Positions 47,613-57,965 of a stretch of DNA of 64,000 nucleotides are shown here, in pieces. Numbering within the stretch: the first letter of the stretch is position 1; each line of letters begins with the position of its first letter. Made by a program: the position numbers and the translations under genes. The notes under the pieces were generated by a model. It was given only the letters and a program-made list of their open reading frames with translations. It searched no databases and was not told where the DNA came from. Source of the stretch: Vulcanisaeta thermophila (GTDB taxonomy: Archaea > Thermoproteota > Thermoprotei > Thermoproteales > Thermocladiaceae); NCBI RefSeq assembly GCF_001748385.1, contig NZ_BCLI01000001.1, forward strand, positions 599,177-663,176, given 5' to 3'.

Positions 47613-47707
47613 CTCATTGTGTGGTTGTTTACTTATATGATGGGGTATGGGTTTAAAAGGGGGGTATTGTTGTTGGGTGTTTTATGGGGTGTGGTTATGG
47701 GTGGGTT

Positions 47708-48595
47708 TTACTTTTTGATTATCACGGTCATGTTGGTCGTTATGTACCAGTACCACGTTGTGGGGAAAAGAGTGGTGAAGCTCTTTGGTTCTCCAATGGA
47801 TACCTCCAGTGTTATTGGGTATGTGGTGCCGTTGACCAACGGGCCGATTGGTTCTGTGTAGCAGTAACCCGTTGGTGAGGACCTCAACTGCTCACTAACA
47901 TACGTCCCTGGCGCCACCTCAGTGAGCGACTGGATGTTTGGGTACCCAGTGAGGTAGGTGACTGTGCCGTTGACATTGGCGTTGAAGTAGACCAGGTAGT
48001 ACCAGTAGGTGCTGTTCCATAGGATGCGTGTTGTTGATAATGGCCAGTACTGCCCGTCGCAGAGCCAGTAACTCCTAACCCACAGTGCACTTAGGTTCTC
48101 TGGGTCGTAAACAATGAAAACAAGCGAGCCTATGCCCACTCCTATGGGTTCGCCGTAGCTGAAGACGCCGGGTAACTCATTGCCGTTTATGAGCCAGGTG
48201 GCGTTCTGCGAGAGCAAAGCCCTCAGCATGGGCGTCACCGTGACCGGGACCTTGAGCACAGCCGTCCCGTTCTGGTAAACCTCTAGGACTGCGTTGCCCA
48301 TGCAGAGTCCATTGATGCATTGGGGTACGGTTTTGTTGATGTAGATGGGCACGTAGACGGTTTTGTTTATGTAAACGGGCACTGTTTGGTTCACGTAAAC
48401 GGTCCTGTTTATGTACTCAACCACGGTCCTATTCACGTAAATAATCTCGGTGCTTGTTAGGTGGAGGGTGTTGGTTATTGGCCTTAGCTGGGGTACGTAG
48501 TTGCTCAGGACTGCCATGGCCAGTAGGGCAGCGAGCACGGCGGCTATGGTGACTGCGGTGTAGAGTTTTCCCTTTCCTGGGTCTCCCTGCTGCAT
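47708..48595 (-). CDS. Membrane-anchored extracellular protein with N-x-T tandem repeats
   Basis: The N-terminus has a hydrophobic segment (LYTAVTIAAVLAALLAMAVL) and then five or six tandem copies of the pattern [VI]-N-[RQK]-T-V, each an N-glycosylation sequon (about residues 58-100 of the 295-residue product). A globular extracellular part with Trp-rich strands and cysteines follows. ATG 48595 is exactly 26 bases from the TATA element (48616-48626), so I shorten the open frame from 48661. It lies just downstream of the cedB-like gene on the same strand. It may be a glycosylated collar or adhesin of the transfer apparatus. Confidence 0.65.
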   Translation of the reverse strand: MQQGDPGKGKLYTAVTIAAVLAALLAMAVLSNYVPQLRPITNTLHLTSTEIIYVNRTVVEYINRTVYVNQTVPVYINKTVYVPIYINKTVPQCINGLCMGNAVLEVYQNGTAVLKVPVTVTPMLRALLSQNATWLINGNELPGVFSYGEPIGVGIGSLVFIVYDPENLSALWVRSYWLCDGQYWPLSTTRILWNSTYWYYLVYFNANVNGTVTYLTGYPNIQSLTEVAPGTYVSEQLRSSPTGYCYTEPIGPLVNGTTYPITLEVSIGEPKSFTTLFPTTWYWYITTNMTVIIKK

Positions 48596-48697
48596 ACTTA
48601 CCCTAATCATGTGCGTATTTAAAATAATTCTGCCCACCCCCACAACATCACACCAAACCACTGTCGTAAAGCGGTGACTCTTGTTTTGATGGGTTTG

Positions 48698-50776
48698 TTA
48701 TTGGTTTTGTTTTATTGTTGGTTCTAATTCTATGTAGCCGAGTCTCTTTATGGGGCCTGTTATTATGAGTGCCTTTGTGGTTAGGGCTTGCATGTGGGGT
48801 GGGAGTGCCGTGCTCAACCACTTAATGTCCTCATCGGTGAGTTTGTACTTCTCGGCTACGCTTAGCACGTACGGGTCCGGCCCGCCTAAAATCACGGCCA
48901 GTGGTATGTTTCTGATTATGTCATCGTCGATGTCGGATAGTGTTTGTGTTATGAAGATTGTACCAAGTCCGAACTTCCTGAGGCCCCTAACGTAGAGTTG
49001 GCTCAGTGGGTTTCTCAGGACGTAGTAGGCCTCATCAACCACCAGCAACTGCTGTAGGTGTTCGCCGATGTTCCTGCTCATTGTGTAGGTATATGTGTGG
49101 TCTATGATGTTGAGCATCATGAATTCCATGATGTCTGGTACGGGCCTGGTGTTGGTGAAGAGTAGGGCTTTGTTGTTGAGTAGTTCTGGGGTGCCCACGA
49201 TCTTTGCATCGCCTAGGTAGCTCATGATTTTGTCCAGCACAAGCCCTGTTCGTGTATCCTCAACCTCTAGGCGAAGCTTCCTCATTGCTTCGTGGAAGTC
49301 GTGGTATGTGTCGTCTAGGTATAATGTCCTTAATGCTGGGATTAGGGAGTTTGGATCCACGCCGAACACTGTGGTGAATGTGTTGGCTATGCGGTCTATG
49401 CGTTCTATGTCGGTTACTCCGTCGAGCTCGAATATGTTTATGAAGGTCTTGGTTGCGTCGATGGGCTCGATACCGGGTATCCTTAGGTACTCACCGTGTG
49501 GGTCCAAAATGAGGACCTTGATTCCGCTCTTCATCAATCTGTACAGTATTGTTGAGACTGTCCAGGTTTTGCCCATACCCGTTGGGCCCACCACCAGTGC
49601 GTGCCCACTCGGTAGTGCGTCCAGGTCTATGGTTAAGTCCCTATTCTCCCTATCCCTGCCGAGCTTAACCACTGCCCTCGTGGAGGTGCTCACTAGCTTG
49701 CCCCCGTGGAATATGGGTATCACGGCTATGTCGAAGCTCAACTCGTTAATGCTGGGCTCAACCCACAGGTGTAACTGGGTTGTTGATGCCCTGAAGACCA
49801 TGTACGGGTTATTCAGCGGCTTGTCCAGTGCGATCATCACCTTCACAGGCTCCTCGGCCCTTTGTGTAATTCGATCAAGAACCACTCTCCACTGCTGGCT
49901 CCTCGCCAGGGACTTACCCCTCTCCTGCACAACGAACCTCTCGTACTCCCTAGCCACCCTAGCCACCACCTCGCCACGGAACTCCGGGTTGCTAGTTATG
50001 GCAATGGCGTAATTACTCACTAACGAGGCGTTGGACTCCGCAATCTGCTTGATGTCCTCCTCCTCGGGCATTGTGAAGTACATAACAGACCCAGCAAGCC
50101 TAAACCTAAGTGTGCTGAGCATGCCACCCCTCACAACGCTGTAATTACCCAGGGACTTTACGGTGAGTGCTGTAAAGGGTATTGTGAAAGCCAGTGAGTA
50201 TGGGCCCATGAGAAGGTAAGCAACCAAGGCCAGGACAGCCAGGGCAGCGGCATTCCTGGCCCTACTAAGGGGTTTGGGGAAGCCCATGAGTTTCCTCAGC
50301 TCGGGCCCGTCGAGTGGAGTTAGTATGAAGTACTGCCTAAGCACAGCCTCTATGGCGCTTAGCCTGGTGCGTACTGAATCCGCATCATTCCCCGAACCCC
50401 TCAGTGAGGCCCTCACGTACTTCTGTCCATTCACGCTCATGAATGTTACGTACTCGCCATGGCCTAGGCCCAGCCTACGTAGTAGTTCTGACCATAGGTT
50501 TGTGTACTGAGGCCCGGTGAGCCTGGCTAAGTCGTAAAGCGGTTCTGCTTTGTACACCACGTGGAATACGCCGTTCTTTGCGTCGTAGACGTAGTCCTCC
50601 ATAACCACGAGCCTAGGCGCCAAACCAGGATTCACCAGCGACAGGAAGCCCTCAATGAGCCAGTCCCTAACGTCCTTAATAATTAGTAATAGGGGTAGTA
50701 GCAGGGCCAGTGGGTGGTAGGCGATTCCAATGATTAGTAGTGTGGTTAGGAGTGTCCATTTGAGTGTGGGGTTCAC
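48698..50776 (-). CDS. Membrane-anchored VirB4/HerA ATPase (CedB/TedB-like)
   Basis: Two N-terminal transmembrane helices (about residues 7-33) and another pair near 175-200 are followed by an accessory domain. A HerA/VirB4-type motor comes next: Walker A GPTGMGKTW near 397, Walker B QLLVVDEAYY near 577, and a sensor region (TIFITQTLSDID). This layout matches CedB of Sulfolobales and TedB of Thermoproteales, ATPases that import DNA between cells. The 692-residue protein overlaps the giant gene by 4 bases (ATGA). CedA/TedA-like gene is at 61996; the small pilin (CedA1/TedC) was not found in the window. Confidence 0.8.
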   Translation of the reverse strand: MNPTLKWTLLTTLLIIGIAYHPLALLLPLLLIIKDVRDWLIEGFLSLVNPGLAPRLVVMEDYVYDAKNGVFHVVYKAEPLYDLARLTGPQYTNLWSELLRRLGLGHGEYVTFMSVNGQKYVRASLRGSGNDADSVRTRLSAIEAVLRQYFILTPLDGPELRKLMGFPKPLSRARNAAALAVLALVAYLLMGPYSLAFTIPFTALTVKSLGNYSVVRGGMLSTLRFRLAGSVMYFTMPEEEDIKQIAESNASLVSNYAIAITSNPEFRGEVVARVAREYERFVVQERGKSLARSQQWRVVLDRITQRAEEPVKVMIALDKPLNNPYMVFRASTTQLHLWVEPSINELSFDIAVIPIFHGGKLVSTSTRAVVKLGRDRENRDLTIDLDALPSGHALVVGPTGMGKTWTVSTILYRLMKSGIKVLILDPHGEYLRIPGIEPIDATKTFINIFELDGVTDIERIDRIANTFTTVFGVDPNSLIPALRTLYLDDTYHDFHEAMRKLRLEVEDTRTGLVLDKIMSYLGDAKIVGTPELLNNKALLFTNTRPVPDIMEFMMLNIIDHTYTYTMSRNIGEHLQQLLVVDEAYYVLRNPLSQLYVRGLRKFGLGTIFITQTLSDIDDDIIRNIPLAVILGGPDPYVLSVAEKYKLTDEDIKWLSTALPPHMQALTTKALIITGPIKRLGYIELEPTIKQNQ

Positions 50777-53700
50777 GGTTTTTTGTTTCGGTTGTTTTTA
50801 AGGGGTTCCTGCCCCGCCCCCTCCTTATCACCTCCTCCCTCGCCCCTGAGTTTTTCTAGGGTTTCTGTGGATATCCTCGTCATGTCCTCCCCCACCCTTT
50901 CCGCGTAATTGGTCTTTGCCTTTATGTACTCGTTATGCATTCTCCATGGTGGGTACTCGCTTGGTGCTATTTGTGATTTAATCAGTGCAATGCCCACGGC
51001 GTTTAATCCTAATAATTGCGTGAGTATTACTAGGCGTGAGTAGGGCTCCTCCCTGATTAGGTCGGGGTTTTTCGATAGTCTCTTTGAGAGAGCGTTTGTG
51101 AGTATCTCGGTTACTGAGTATATTAACTCCGCTGCCTCCCTTTCATTCTCCATCTTCTTTGGGTCAAACCTGTAGCCCGTGCGTTTCTCTATCTCATCAG
51201 CCTTAATACCGCCTAGGCTTGCCAATGCCTCGGCTATGTGCAGCATGAGTATGTCGTAGGGTAGGGCCCAGTCCCAATAACTGGGCCTCTCCTTACGCTC
51301 CTTAATGTAGTTCTCGTAGGCATTCACATCCCTCTCCCATAACTCATGAACTATGTTGAGTAGGTGTAGTAGGTTTTCCCTGGCCGTATTCTTTAGGAGT
51401 CCCAGGTGTGGTTCTAGGAATGAGTCCATGCCCTTAATCACCATGTTCTTTAAATCCTCGGGCTTTATCGACCAGACATTACCACCAAACCACATAACCA
51501 ACTCCCTAAGCCTGTTTATGTCGGGGTTTGGCGCGCTCCTTGCGTAGTCCATTACGGCTAGGTAGTACCGCTCCTCACCTTTCCTTAGGTACTTGCCCGC
51601 CCTCTTGAATATCTCCTCGGCTATTGGGTTATTCCTCATTAGGTAGCCTATTGCCTTCCCCAGCTCGGGAAGTAGCTCTGGGTGCTTCTTAATTGCGCTC
51701 CACTTAAGTGTTGCTGCGTACCTAGCCGCCCTCTCCAAGTCCTCCTCGCTCAATTCCCCAGGGGGTTTGTCCATGGCTTTCAATCCCTCGGTTAGCGGCG
51801 TCATGGAGAGTAGTACTGGTATGTAGTTCTCAAGCAGTACTGCGTGGTATGAGGGGCCTATGCTCAGGGCCTCGTTTAGTACTGCGTATGGTCCGTACAT
51901 GATTATCCTAGCCCTCCACCTGGGTGCGCTGTGGTTTATTACCAACTCCCTAATGACATCCACGATGCCACCCTCATTGGGTATGCCCAGTACCTTCGCC
52001 AGTTCATTGAATGGTTCGTCCTCATTGATTGCGTATAGCACCACGTCCTCTATGACCTTCCTGGACATGTCCATGGCCACCAGGTTAAGGGGTGCCTCGA
52101 GAACCCACTTGGGTAGTTCCTTGGAGAGTAACCCCATGAACTCCTCATTTAACCTCTTCATCAACCTATCCACTACGCCGTAGGCCTCTAGGGCCTTATT
52201 CACTGCGTACTGAATGGCCTCGTCTAGGTAACCCTCACGCTTAAATTTCTCGGTTAACTCATTGAGTACGGCCTTAACATCCTCCACATCAGCCGTGGGT
52301 GTGCGGATTACCGAGAGGATGCGGGATAGGGCCTCCCTGAGTAATTGGTTGTACCTGGCCTCCCTGGCAATGTTGTAAAGCTTACCCGCGTCGCGGTCCA
52401 GGTGCGCCATGATTATTGCCTTGAGGCCCGCTGCAGCGTTCACGTTTTTGGAGAGTTCCTCATCCATGACGCTCCTCAGTATTGCTGTGATGATGGACCT
52501 CAGCGCCTCATCCCTGGCCTGCCCCAGGACCTCGGTCTTGTACTCCATAATGCGCCTGGCGCGGTTAGCCTTGAAGTCGTTCTCTGCCATTATGGGTATT
52601 CTAACGGTCACCTCACTCACGAGGGCCCTAATCCTCTCCTCAATGGGCACCTTGGCAACCCTGGCGAGTATGGAATCCACCTCATCCACATCGCCCCTCA
52701 TAATCGCATTGTACCACCTCCTCCTGAGCTCCTCATCCCTCTGTATCATGTAGGCTCCCGTTAGGTAATGGGCTATGAGCCCCATGGGGTTGGCAACACC
52801 GGCAATCTTCAGGAGCCCAGCTAACTCCTCAAGGGCTTTAAGCACCGTCAAGCCCTCATTACTCTTCCTGAGTTGGTTGAGGGTTTCGCCAAAGAGGTTC
52901 ATTGACTCCTCCATTGCCTTCTTCAATGTTTCAGTTCCACTATTAATCACGCCCATTATCCTCACGAACTCCTCACTATACCTATTGATTAAACGCTGCA
53001 ATGCCCTCCTCTCCAGGTTCTTACTCTCGAAGTCACCCCTCAACACCCTAGCCTTCAACCTAATCCCCAGCTCATGGAGGTACCACTGCCTGAAGAGGTC
53101 GGGCTTTGACGTATCGAGCCTTGGGTAGCCCCTTATCCTCTCCCTCATCATCCTCAATGCGCGCTCCACAGTGGGTAGGAAGCCCCTACTCCAGACTGCG
53201 TTGTACGTGTTCACCGAAGCCTCCGTTACGTTCCATGTGGTGCGGAATGTGTTAAATATACTCACCAACTCATTGGCCCTTGATATGAACGGTGACATGG
53301 AGGTTTCGAAGGAGCCCTCAATAACCCCAGCCAACGCCTTGGCGGGGTTCACCAACGCCAATGCCGTGTCTATGGGAGCGCCCATCCTACGAGCCCTACC
53401 CAGGGCCCACCCTGGCAACCCACTCATTGAATCCCTGGCGGGCACCCTCATCGCACCCCTAGGAGTTTGCACCAGGTTATTCAAGGTTTTTGTGGAACCC
53501 ACGGTCACAGCCCTGACATCAAGCCCCTCAAGACCTCTAATCCTGCCCCGCCACCTACTCATGAACATTAACCTATAATCATTACTATATATGAAACGCC
53601 CACCCTGCATTGCATCCCTATAGTAATTCCACCTGGCCATGTGGTGGAGGGCCCCGGAGAACCTTAGGAGTAGGTTAGCCCTCCTGGTATTACCACTAAC

Positions 53701-56139
53701 CAAGGCCTTACTAGCCCTCCTCCTTAACTCCCCAGATGCCATTTCCAAACCCGCCTCCCACGGATCAACAACAAGCCTAACCCACTTATTGTTCAACCTC
53801 CTAGACACCTCGCCAACCAGGGTGTTGGCCCTCATGCCCACGTATTGAATGGACTCCACAGCCCTCAATACGTGTATACCCAACCTAAGCGATGATGAGG
53901 CAAGGGCCCTCCTAACCCTACCCAACCTAGTGCTTGGTTCGGGCGCATACGTCAGTTGGCTCAACCTCCTCGCTAGGCCCTCCCTGGCCTTCCTAGCCCC
54001 ACTGCCCACTGTCCTTAATGATTTCCTAACCACTCTCCCAACGACCCTGGTAAGCCCCGTCATCCTTAGGTACAGCACCAGGGATAAGTCGTAAATCACA
54101 TCCTGCAGTAGGCCCCAGACAGGGTTTAGGAGTGCTGGTAGGCCCACTGTGTATGCCCCCGCGTCTAGTAAGCCGATTACTGACACCGTCCATGCCACCC
54201 ACTTAAAGACGTACCAACCCACGGAAGCCAATAGTGAGTTGGTCCCGCTCATGCTTAGTACGGTATTCCATGCCGTGGATAACCACGTGAGGTTTCCATA
54301 AATTAGTGAATTCACAATCCAGGAGGTTAGGGGCGTTATTACCAGTGGTGCCTCCCCATACCACGGATTTGCGGCATTACCCACCAATGTTAATGAGCCA
54401 TTCACCCAGTCAATCACCCAGTAATCCTCAACGGGGCTGCAAATCACCACCTCATGGGGCGCCGGTGAACAGTAGCTCCAGTACTCGGATGAATTACCTG
54501 GATAGGACACGTAGGCAAACCACATAAACTGCCCATAGCCCAGGGGCTTGGGGTTAGGAAGTGATGCGGTGATGGATGGACTTCCCCAGTGCAGCTTCTC
54601 TGCCATGAATTCCGTCTCATTGCGCACCTTCCCAATGAATTGCCTGATTAGGCTTAGTTGTGGCCCTATGTCCACCTGCCTATACAGTGTTGAGTTCGTG
54701 ACCCACTGCCCGTAGGTTATGTTGTACCCAGGAATGAGGTGAGTGGTTTGTGGGCTTGGTATTAGCTTCAAACCCCAGAACCAAAGCCTCGCCTCCCTAC
54801 TTTCTGACTGGCACAGCGTTATGGTTTGTGTGGTTGTTTCGTTTGTTAACTCGTTGATCCTGGTTACGTTGTAGACCGTACACTCAATATTCAACTGTAA
54901 ACCGTAGTTTATGTACACGGTATTATTGGTCTCATTAACCGAGAAGTAACTGGGCGCCTCAAGCCACTTCCAAGCACCCGAATAACCACTCACATTCGTA
55001 CTAACCCGTATTAACTCAAACGGCGCCCCACTTATGCTCTCCACAACCATGTACGTCTCATTAGGGTATGTAATCGAGCGGTAAAGCCAGTGGGCGCTGG
55101 AGCATGGTTCTGACACGGGACTCCCAATCAATGATTGGTTCTTCACACTCACCTCATAAATGATTAATTGACACGACTCACTTACCGAGTGTGTTACATC
55201 AAGCCAGAGTAGTGTGACGTTATTTATGAATATGGGGCCTAGAACTGGGGCTACACCAATGGCCCCCGTACCGTATGCTAGGAACCAGGTTTGATTACCC
55301 AGTATGGCGTACCAAGTGCCATTCAAATTCTCAACCTTGTTATAGACATAGCCCGAGACCAGGACAGGCACTGGGCTTTGAAATGCCACGAACCCCGCTA
55401 GGGTTTGGTTATGGGGTAGGTTATTCCCTACGGTCATGGTTATGTTGGTCAGTGTCTCATTCCAGTAATGAAGTAATTCCTCATTCTGGGCAGCCCCTAT
55501 CGTTGCCGCAGCCAGGCCTGTGAAGAACATTATGGCCATCGCCATCAGTGCAAGGGCCCAACCCAGTGACCTGGTACCCCTAACTATAAGTAGTGGTATT
55601 GCCACCGCTATTATGACTGGTACCCAGTGGGTTGTGAACCAAGCCGTCCATGCTATTGTGTGAAGTACCGCAACCATTAACTGGGCAAAGTGGTTAATCG
55701 CCGAGAGTACATCGGCAATGGGATCCAACACCCATCCTAACCCCATGGGCGTTGCATAGTAAGGTATTGGTTGGGGGATTATGAAGTTCCTCAATACCCA
55801 ACTGGCTATGGTTGGTATGGGCATTGCGAGTAGGGCGATTATGTTAAGTACTGTCATTGTAACCGCCACTAGGAACCATATTGATGCTGTGACGTAGGCA
55901 ATACCGTACCAGTCTTCCTCAGCGGTAACAGCCCACTTGTATACTCCCTCAAAGCCCATTAATGGCGCCCCAATCAAGTCCGGTATCACGTATGCTGTTA
56001 ATGCGTAGATAATGAGTATAGAGGCCCCTGCGTAGAACAACCTCACGTACTCCCTACTACCCCTCCTAAGTAGTGAGTACACTAGGATTATAACTGCCTC
56101 TATGGGTACCACATACTGGAGTAACCAGGAATCCATCAC
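50773..56139 (-). CDS. Giant polytopic membrane protein with large cytoplasmic helical domain (1,788 aa)
   Basis: The N-terminal 220 residues contain about five transmembrane helices. An extracellular region of about 400 residues with many N-x-S/T sites follows (for example WNETLTNITMTV), then two more helices (VGWYVFKWVAWTVSVIGLLDAG, and VLYLRMTG). The last 1,080 residues are soluble, charged and mostly alpha-helical (numerous Glu/Lys/Arg heptads). The protein sits between, and is translationally coupled to, the CedB-like ATPase. The topology recalls VirB6 or TraG-like channel proteins of conjugation systems with very long cytoplasmic extensions, but no specific family is recognised. The start is ATG 56139 or 56136. 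Confidence 0.7.
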   Translation of the reverse strand: MMDSWLLQYVVPIEAVIILVYSLLRRGSREYVRLFYAGASILIIYALTAYVIPDLIGAPLMGFEGVYKWAVTAEEDWYGIAYVTASIWFLVAVTMTVLNIIALLAMPIPTIASWVLRNFIIPQPIPYYATPMGLGWVLDPIADVLSAINHFAQLMVAVLHTIAWTAWFTTHWVPVIIAVAIPLLIVRGTRSLGWALALMAMAIMFFTGLAAATIGAAQNEELLHYWNETLTNITMTVGNNLPHNQTLAGFVAFQSPVPVLVSGYVYNKVENLNGTWYAILGNQTWFLAYGTGAIGVAPVLGPIFINNVTLLWLDVTHSVSESCQLIIYEVSVKNQSLIGSPVSEPCSSAHWLYRSITYPNETYMVVESISGAPFELIRVSTNVSGYSGAWKWLEAPSYFSVNETNNTVYINYGLQLNIECTVYNVTRINELTNETTTQTITLCQSESREARLWFWGLKLIPSPQTTHLIPGYNITYGQWVTNSTLYRQVDIGPQLSLIRQFIGKVRNETEFMAEKLHWGSPSITASLPNPKPLGYGQFMWFAYVSYPGNSSEYWSYCSPAPHEVVICSPVEDYWVIDWVNGSLTLVGNAANPWYGEAPLVITPLTSWIVNSLIYGNLTWLSTAWNTVLSMSGTNSLLASVGWYVFKWVAWTVSVIGLLDAGAYTVGLPALLNPVWGLLQDVIYDLSLVLYLRMTGLTRVVGRVVRKSLRTVGSGARKAREGLARRLSQLTYAPEPSTRLGRVRRALASSSLRLGIHVLRAVESIQYVGMRANTLVGEVSRRLNNKWVRLVVDPWEAGLEMASGELRRRASKALVSGNTRRANLLLRFSGALHHMARWNYYRDAMQGGRFIYSNDYRLMFMSRWRGRIRGLEGLDVRAVTVGSTKTLNNLVQTPRGAMRVPARDSMSGLPGWALGRARRMGAPIDTALALVNPAKALAGVIEGSFETSMSPFISRANELVSIFNTFRTTWNVTEASVNTYNAVWSRGFLPTVERALRMMRERIRGYPRLDTSKPDLFRQWYLHELGIRLKARVLRGDFESKNLERRALQRLINRYSEEFVRIMGVINSGTETLKKAMEESMNLFGETLNQLRKSNEGLTVLKALEELAGLLKIAGVANPMGLIAHYLTGAYMIQRDEELRRRWYNAIMRGDVDEVDSILARVAKVPIEERIRALVSEVTVRIPIMAENDFKANRARRIMEYKTEVLGQARDEALRSIITAILRSVMDEELSKNVNAAAGLKAIIMAHLDRDAGKLYNIAREARYNQLLREALSRILSVIRTPTADVEDVKAVLNELTEKFKREGYLDEAIQYAVNKALEAYGVVDRLMKRLNEEFMGLLSKELPKWVLEAPLNLVAMDMSRKVIEDVVLYAINEDEPFNELAKVLGIPNEGGIVDVIRELVINHSAPRWRARIIMYGPYAVLNEALSIGPSYHAVLLENYIPVLLSMTPLTEGLKAMDKPPGELSEEDLERAARYAATLKWSAIKKHPELLPELGKAIGYLMRNNPIAEEIFKRAGKYLRKGEERYYLAVMDYARSAPNPDINRLRELVMWFGGNVWSIKPEDLKNMVIKGMDSFLEPHLGLLKNTARENLLHLLNIVHELWERDVNAYENYIKERKERPSYWDWALPYDILMLHIAEALASLGGIKADEIEKRTGYRFDPKKMENEREAAELIYSVTEILTNALSKRLSKNPDLIREEPYSRLVILTQLLGLNAVGIALIKSQIAPSEYPPWRMHNEYIKAKTNYAERVGEDMTRISTETLEKLRGEGGGDKEGAGQEPLKNNRNKKP

Positions 56140-56172
56140 TTGATGGGAGGCCCGCTTTAAAACGCTTGATCA

Positions 56173-56688
56173 TCACCTGAGAACCACCTTAACCTTAGGG
56201 GCGTTTATGCCAGTTGCAATCCTTGGGTCGTGATTATACCCATTTATACCTAGGATCTTGTGTAGTAATTTCACGGGCTTAACACCCATGAACCTAGCCA
56301 ACCCTTTGACCCTGGGCATTAATGCGTCCATGTAAGCGATGTTTCTATGGGCATCGGTTTTAGAGTCAACCTTGATGGGTGTGGTCCAGGGGTTTGCGTT
56401 GATGTAATTAACATGGTTACGTAGGTACCTCCTAACATAGTACTCAAACAGGGGTGAGTACATTGATGGTATTGCCGTAATCACCCTAGCATTACCCCTA
56501 AGGACTGCCTCATTAAAGTGCTTAAGTGTGACATCACTCACATTCAAAACTACCGCGTTAATCATGATTGCATCTCCATCAATGCGCATGGTCACGCCTA
56601 CCTCAGCCGCACTAACCACCGCATCAAGCCCCTCCATCGCAAGCGCCCCTGGATCAATAAGTAGTGTGAGGACCCTCCTCATACCCAT
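56173..56688 (-). CDS. Hypothetical protein, 171 aa
   Basis: The product has a mixed alpha/beta pattern (TLLIDPGALAMEGLDAVVSAAEVGVTMRIDGDAIMINAVVLNV), which might be a small Rossmann-like or ferredoxin-like domain, and a basic C-terminus ending in KVKVVLR. I chose ATG 56688 because the open frame from 56724 overlaps the ATPase gene more. It overlaps that gene by 35 bases and is probably co-translated. No family recognised. Confidence 0.55.
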   Translation of the reverse strand: MGMRRVLTLLIDPGALAMEGLDAVVSAAEVGVTMRIDGDAIMINAVVLNVSDVTLKHFNEAVLRGNARVITAIPSMYSPLFEYYVRRYLRNHVNYINANPWTTPIKVDSKTDAHRNIAYMDALMPRVKGLARFMGVKPVKLLHKILGINGYNHDPRIATGINAPKVKVVLR

Positions 56689-57919
56689 CACCAATGCATT
56701 GCCAAACCTCCCGTAACTTCTCATTCAAATTCACATTATCAGCCCTAAACCCAAACTCATAAATGATACTGGGATCCACACCCAGAGCCTTACAGCAGGC
56801 CTTAAGGGTTATCGCCGTGATCTTAGGCTCCTCATTAACATTCACCCGTATCGGCAACTCAACAAATGTCCCCCCAAATGCGTCAACGAGCTCCGGCCTT
56901 GTTAAGTGCGCATGCATTAATGCCGTGAATGATTCACGCCATGGTATATCAGGTGGGGCCACAACACCAGCACCCCCTTGGTAATAGGCCTCCCTACCGA
57001 AACGCCTTAACCATGGTTTCTCATGAAACAGCATTTCCCTGGGCTCACTATAGGCTATGGGGAATTCCACAAAGAGCTTATTACTACTTATTAATTCATT
57101 AGGTATATCGAGGGGTGACTGGGTAATTAGTACGAAGTACCTACGCCTATTCCTACCAGTCCTTATTGCAAATGTTAATGTGGACTCCCCAGTCCTGAAA
57201 TAAAGGTGTGCCTCGTCGATTATGAGTATGATGTTTGTGGTGCCTGCCGAATCGAGGGAGGCTATGAATGATAGCACGTAGAACCACCTCTGTAGTGGTG
57301 AGGTTAGGAAGTGTAGGTCTATACCCACGGAGAGGCCCCTTAACCCACCACTGAGAAGCTTCGCAATTAATGGGTGCGTCTCATTAAATATCCAATGCCT
57401 AAAGTACTCAAGCCTCCTTAGAAGACCCCTTGTTGAATTAACCTCATCCTCAGTGTTTATAATCCCCACCTTAATGGCGTCCCTCAATACCTTAATCAAG
57501 CCCTCAATATTCTTAGGATAAGCCCCTGAATCAATACCCTTCACGGGCTCCTCAAACCATGAATAAGCCCTCATTAACAACTCATCCATGGCAGGCGTCA
57601 TTATGTACTGAAGCCGTGGAAACCTAATACTCAGGACCTCCCTGATAATGTCAGTGAGCTCCAGCCCGCTTAGGTAGTCCAGGGGGTTGAATGGGTATGG
57701 TGCGTAGTAATCCGTGTAGCCCTCGTAATTACCAACCACATCGAAAACAATTACTGAGTAATCACTTGGAATATTAACCAGGGCATTCCTCATGAGACTT
57801 GATTTACCGGTCCCGATGGCACCAAACACTATCATATGGGTTTCATTCAGAATCATTAATTGAAACAGGTGATGTGATGGATCCTCCCTCAAATTTGCAA
57901 CCCATTTCAAATCCTCCAT
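56654..57919 (-). CDS. HerA/TraD-like ATPase, second copy (421 aa)
   Basis: Walker A GAIGTGKSS (residues 33-41 from the ATG used) and Walker B IILIIDEAHLYF near 235, followed by RTGRNRRRYFVLITQSPLDI, are typical of HerA/VirB4/TraG-type motors. No membrane helix is evident, so this could be a soluble coupling ATPase that feeds DNA to the membrane motor. The ATG at 57919 is used; a GTG is two codons upstream. Divergent from the plus-strand gene at 57966. Confidence 0.78.
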   Translation of the reverse strand: MEDLKWVANLREDPSHHLFQLMILNETHMIVFGAIGTGKSSLMRNALVNIPSDYSVIVFDVVGNYEGYTDYYAPYPFNPLDYLSGLELTDIIREVLSIRFPRLQYIMTPAMDELLMRAYSWFEEPVKGIDSGAYPKNIEGLIKVLRDAIKVGIINTEDEVNSTRGLLRRLEYFRHWIFNETHPLIAKLLSGGLRGLSVGIDLHFLTSPLQRWFYVLSFIASLDSAGTTNIILIIDEAHLYFRTGESTLTFAIRTGRNRRRYFVLITQSPLDIPNELISSNKLFVEFPIAYSEPREMLFHEKPWLRRFGREAYYQGGAGVVAPPDIPWRESFTALMHAHLTRPELVDAFGGTFVELPIRVNVNEEPKITAITLKACCKALGVDPSIIYEFGFRADNVNLNEKLREVWQCIGDGYEEGPHTTY

Positions 57920-57965
57920 CACCACTTAGGTCTGGGCGTTTAAAAAGCCGCAACTCACTAAGTTG

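Noticed and set aside
47639-47861. Plus-strand ORF (80 aa) with a hydrophobic N-terminus, start ATG 47639 or earlier; considered as the missing small pilin (CedA1/TedC-like)
   Set aside because: Most of it is antisense to the better-supported minus-strand gene 47708-48595 and it lacks the expected signal sequence plus second helix; the TATA-like TTTAAA is palindromic and cannot decide direction.
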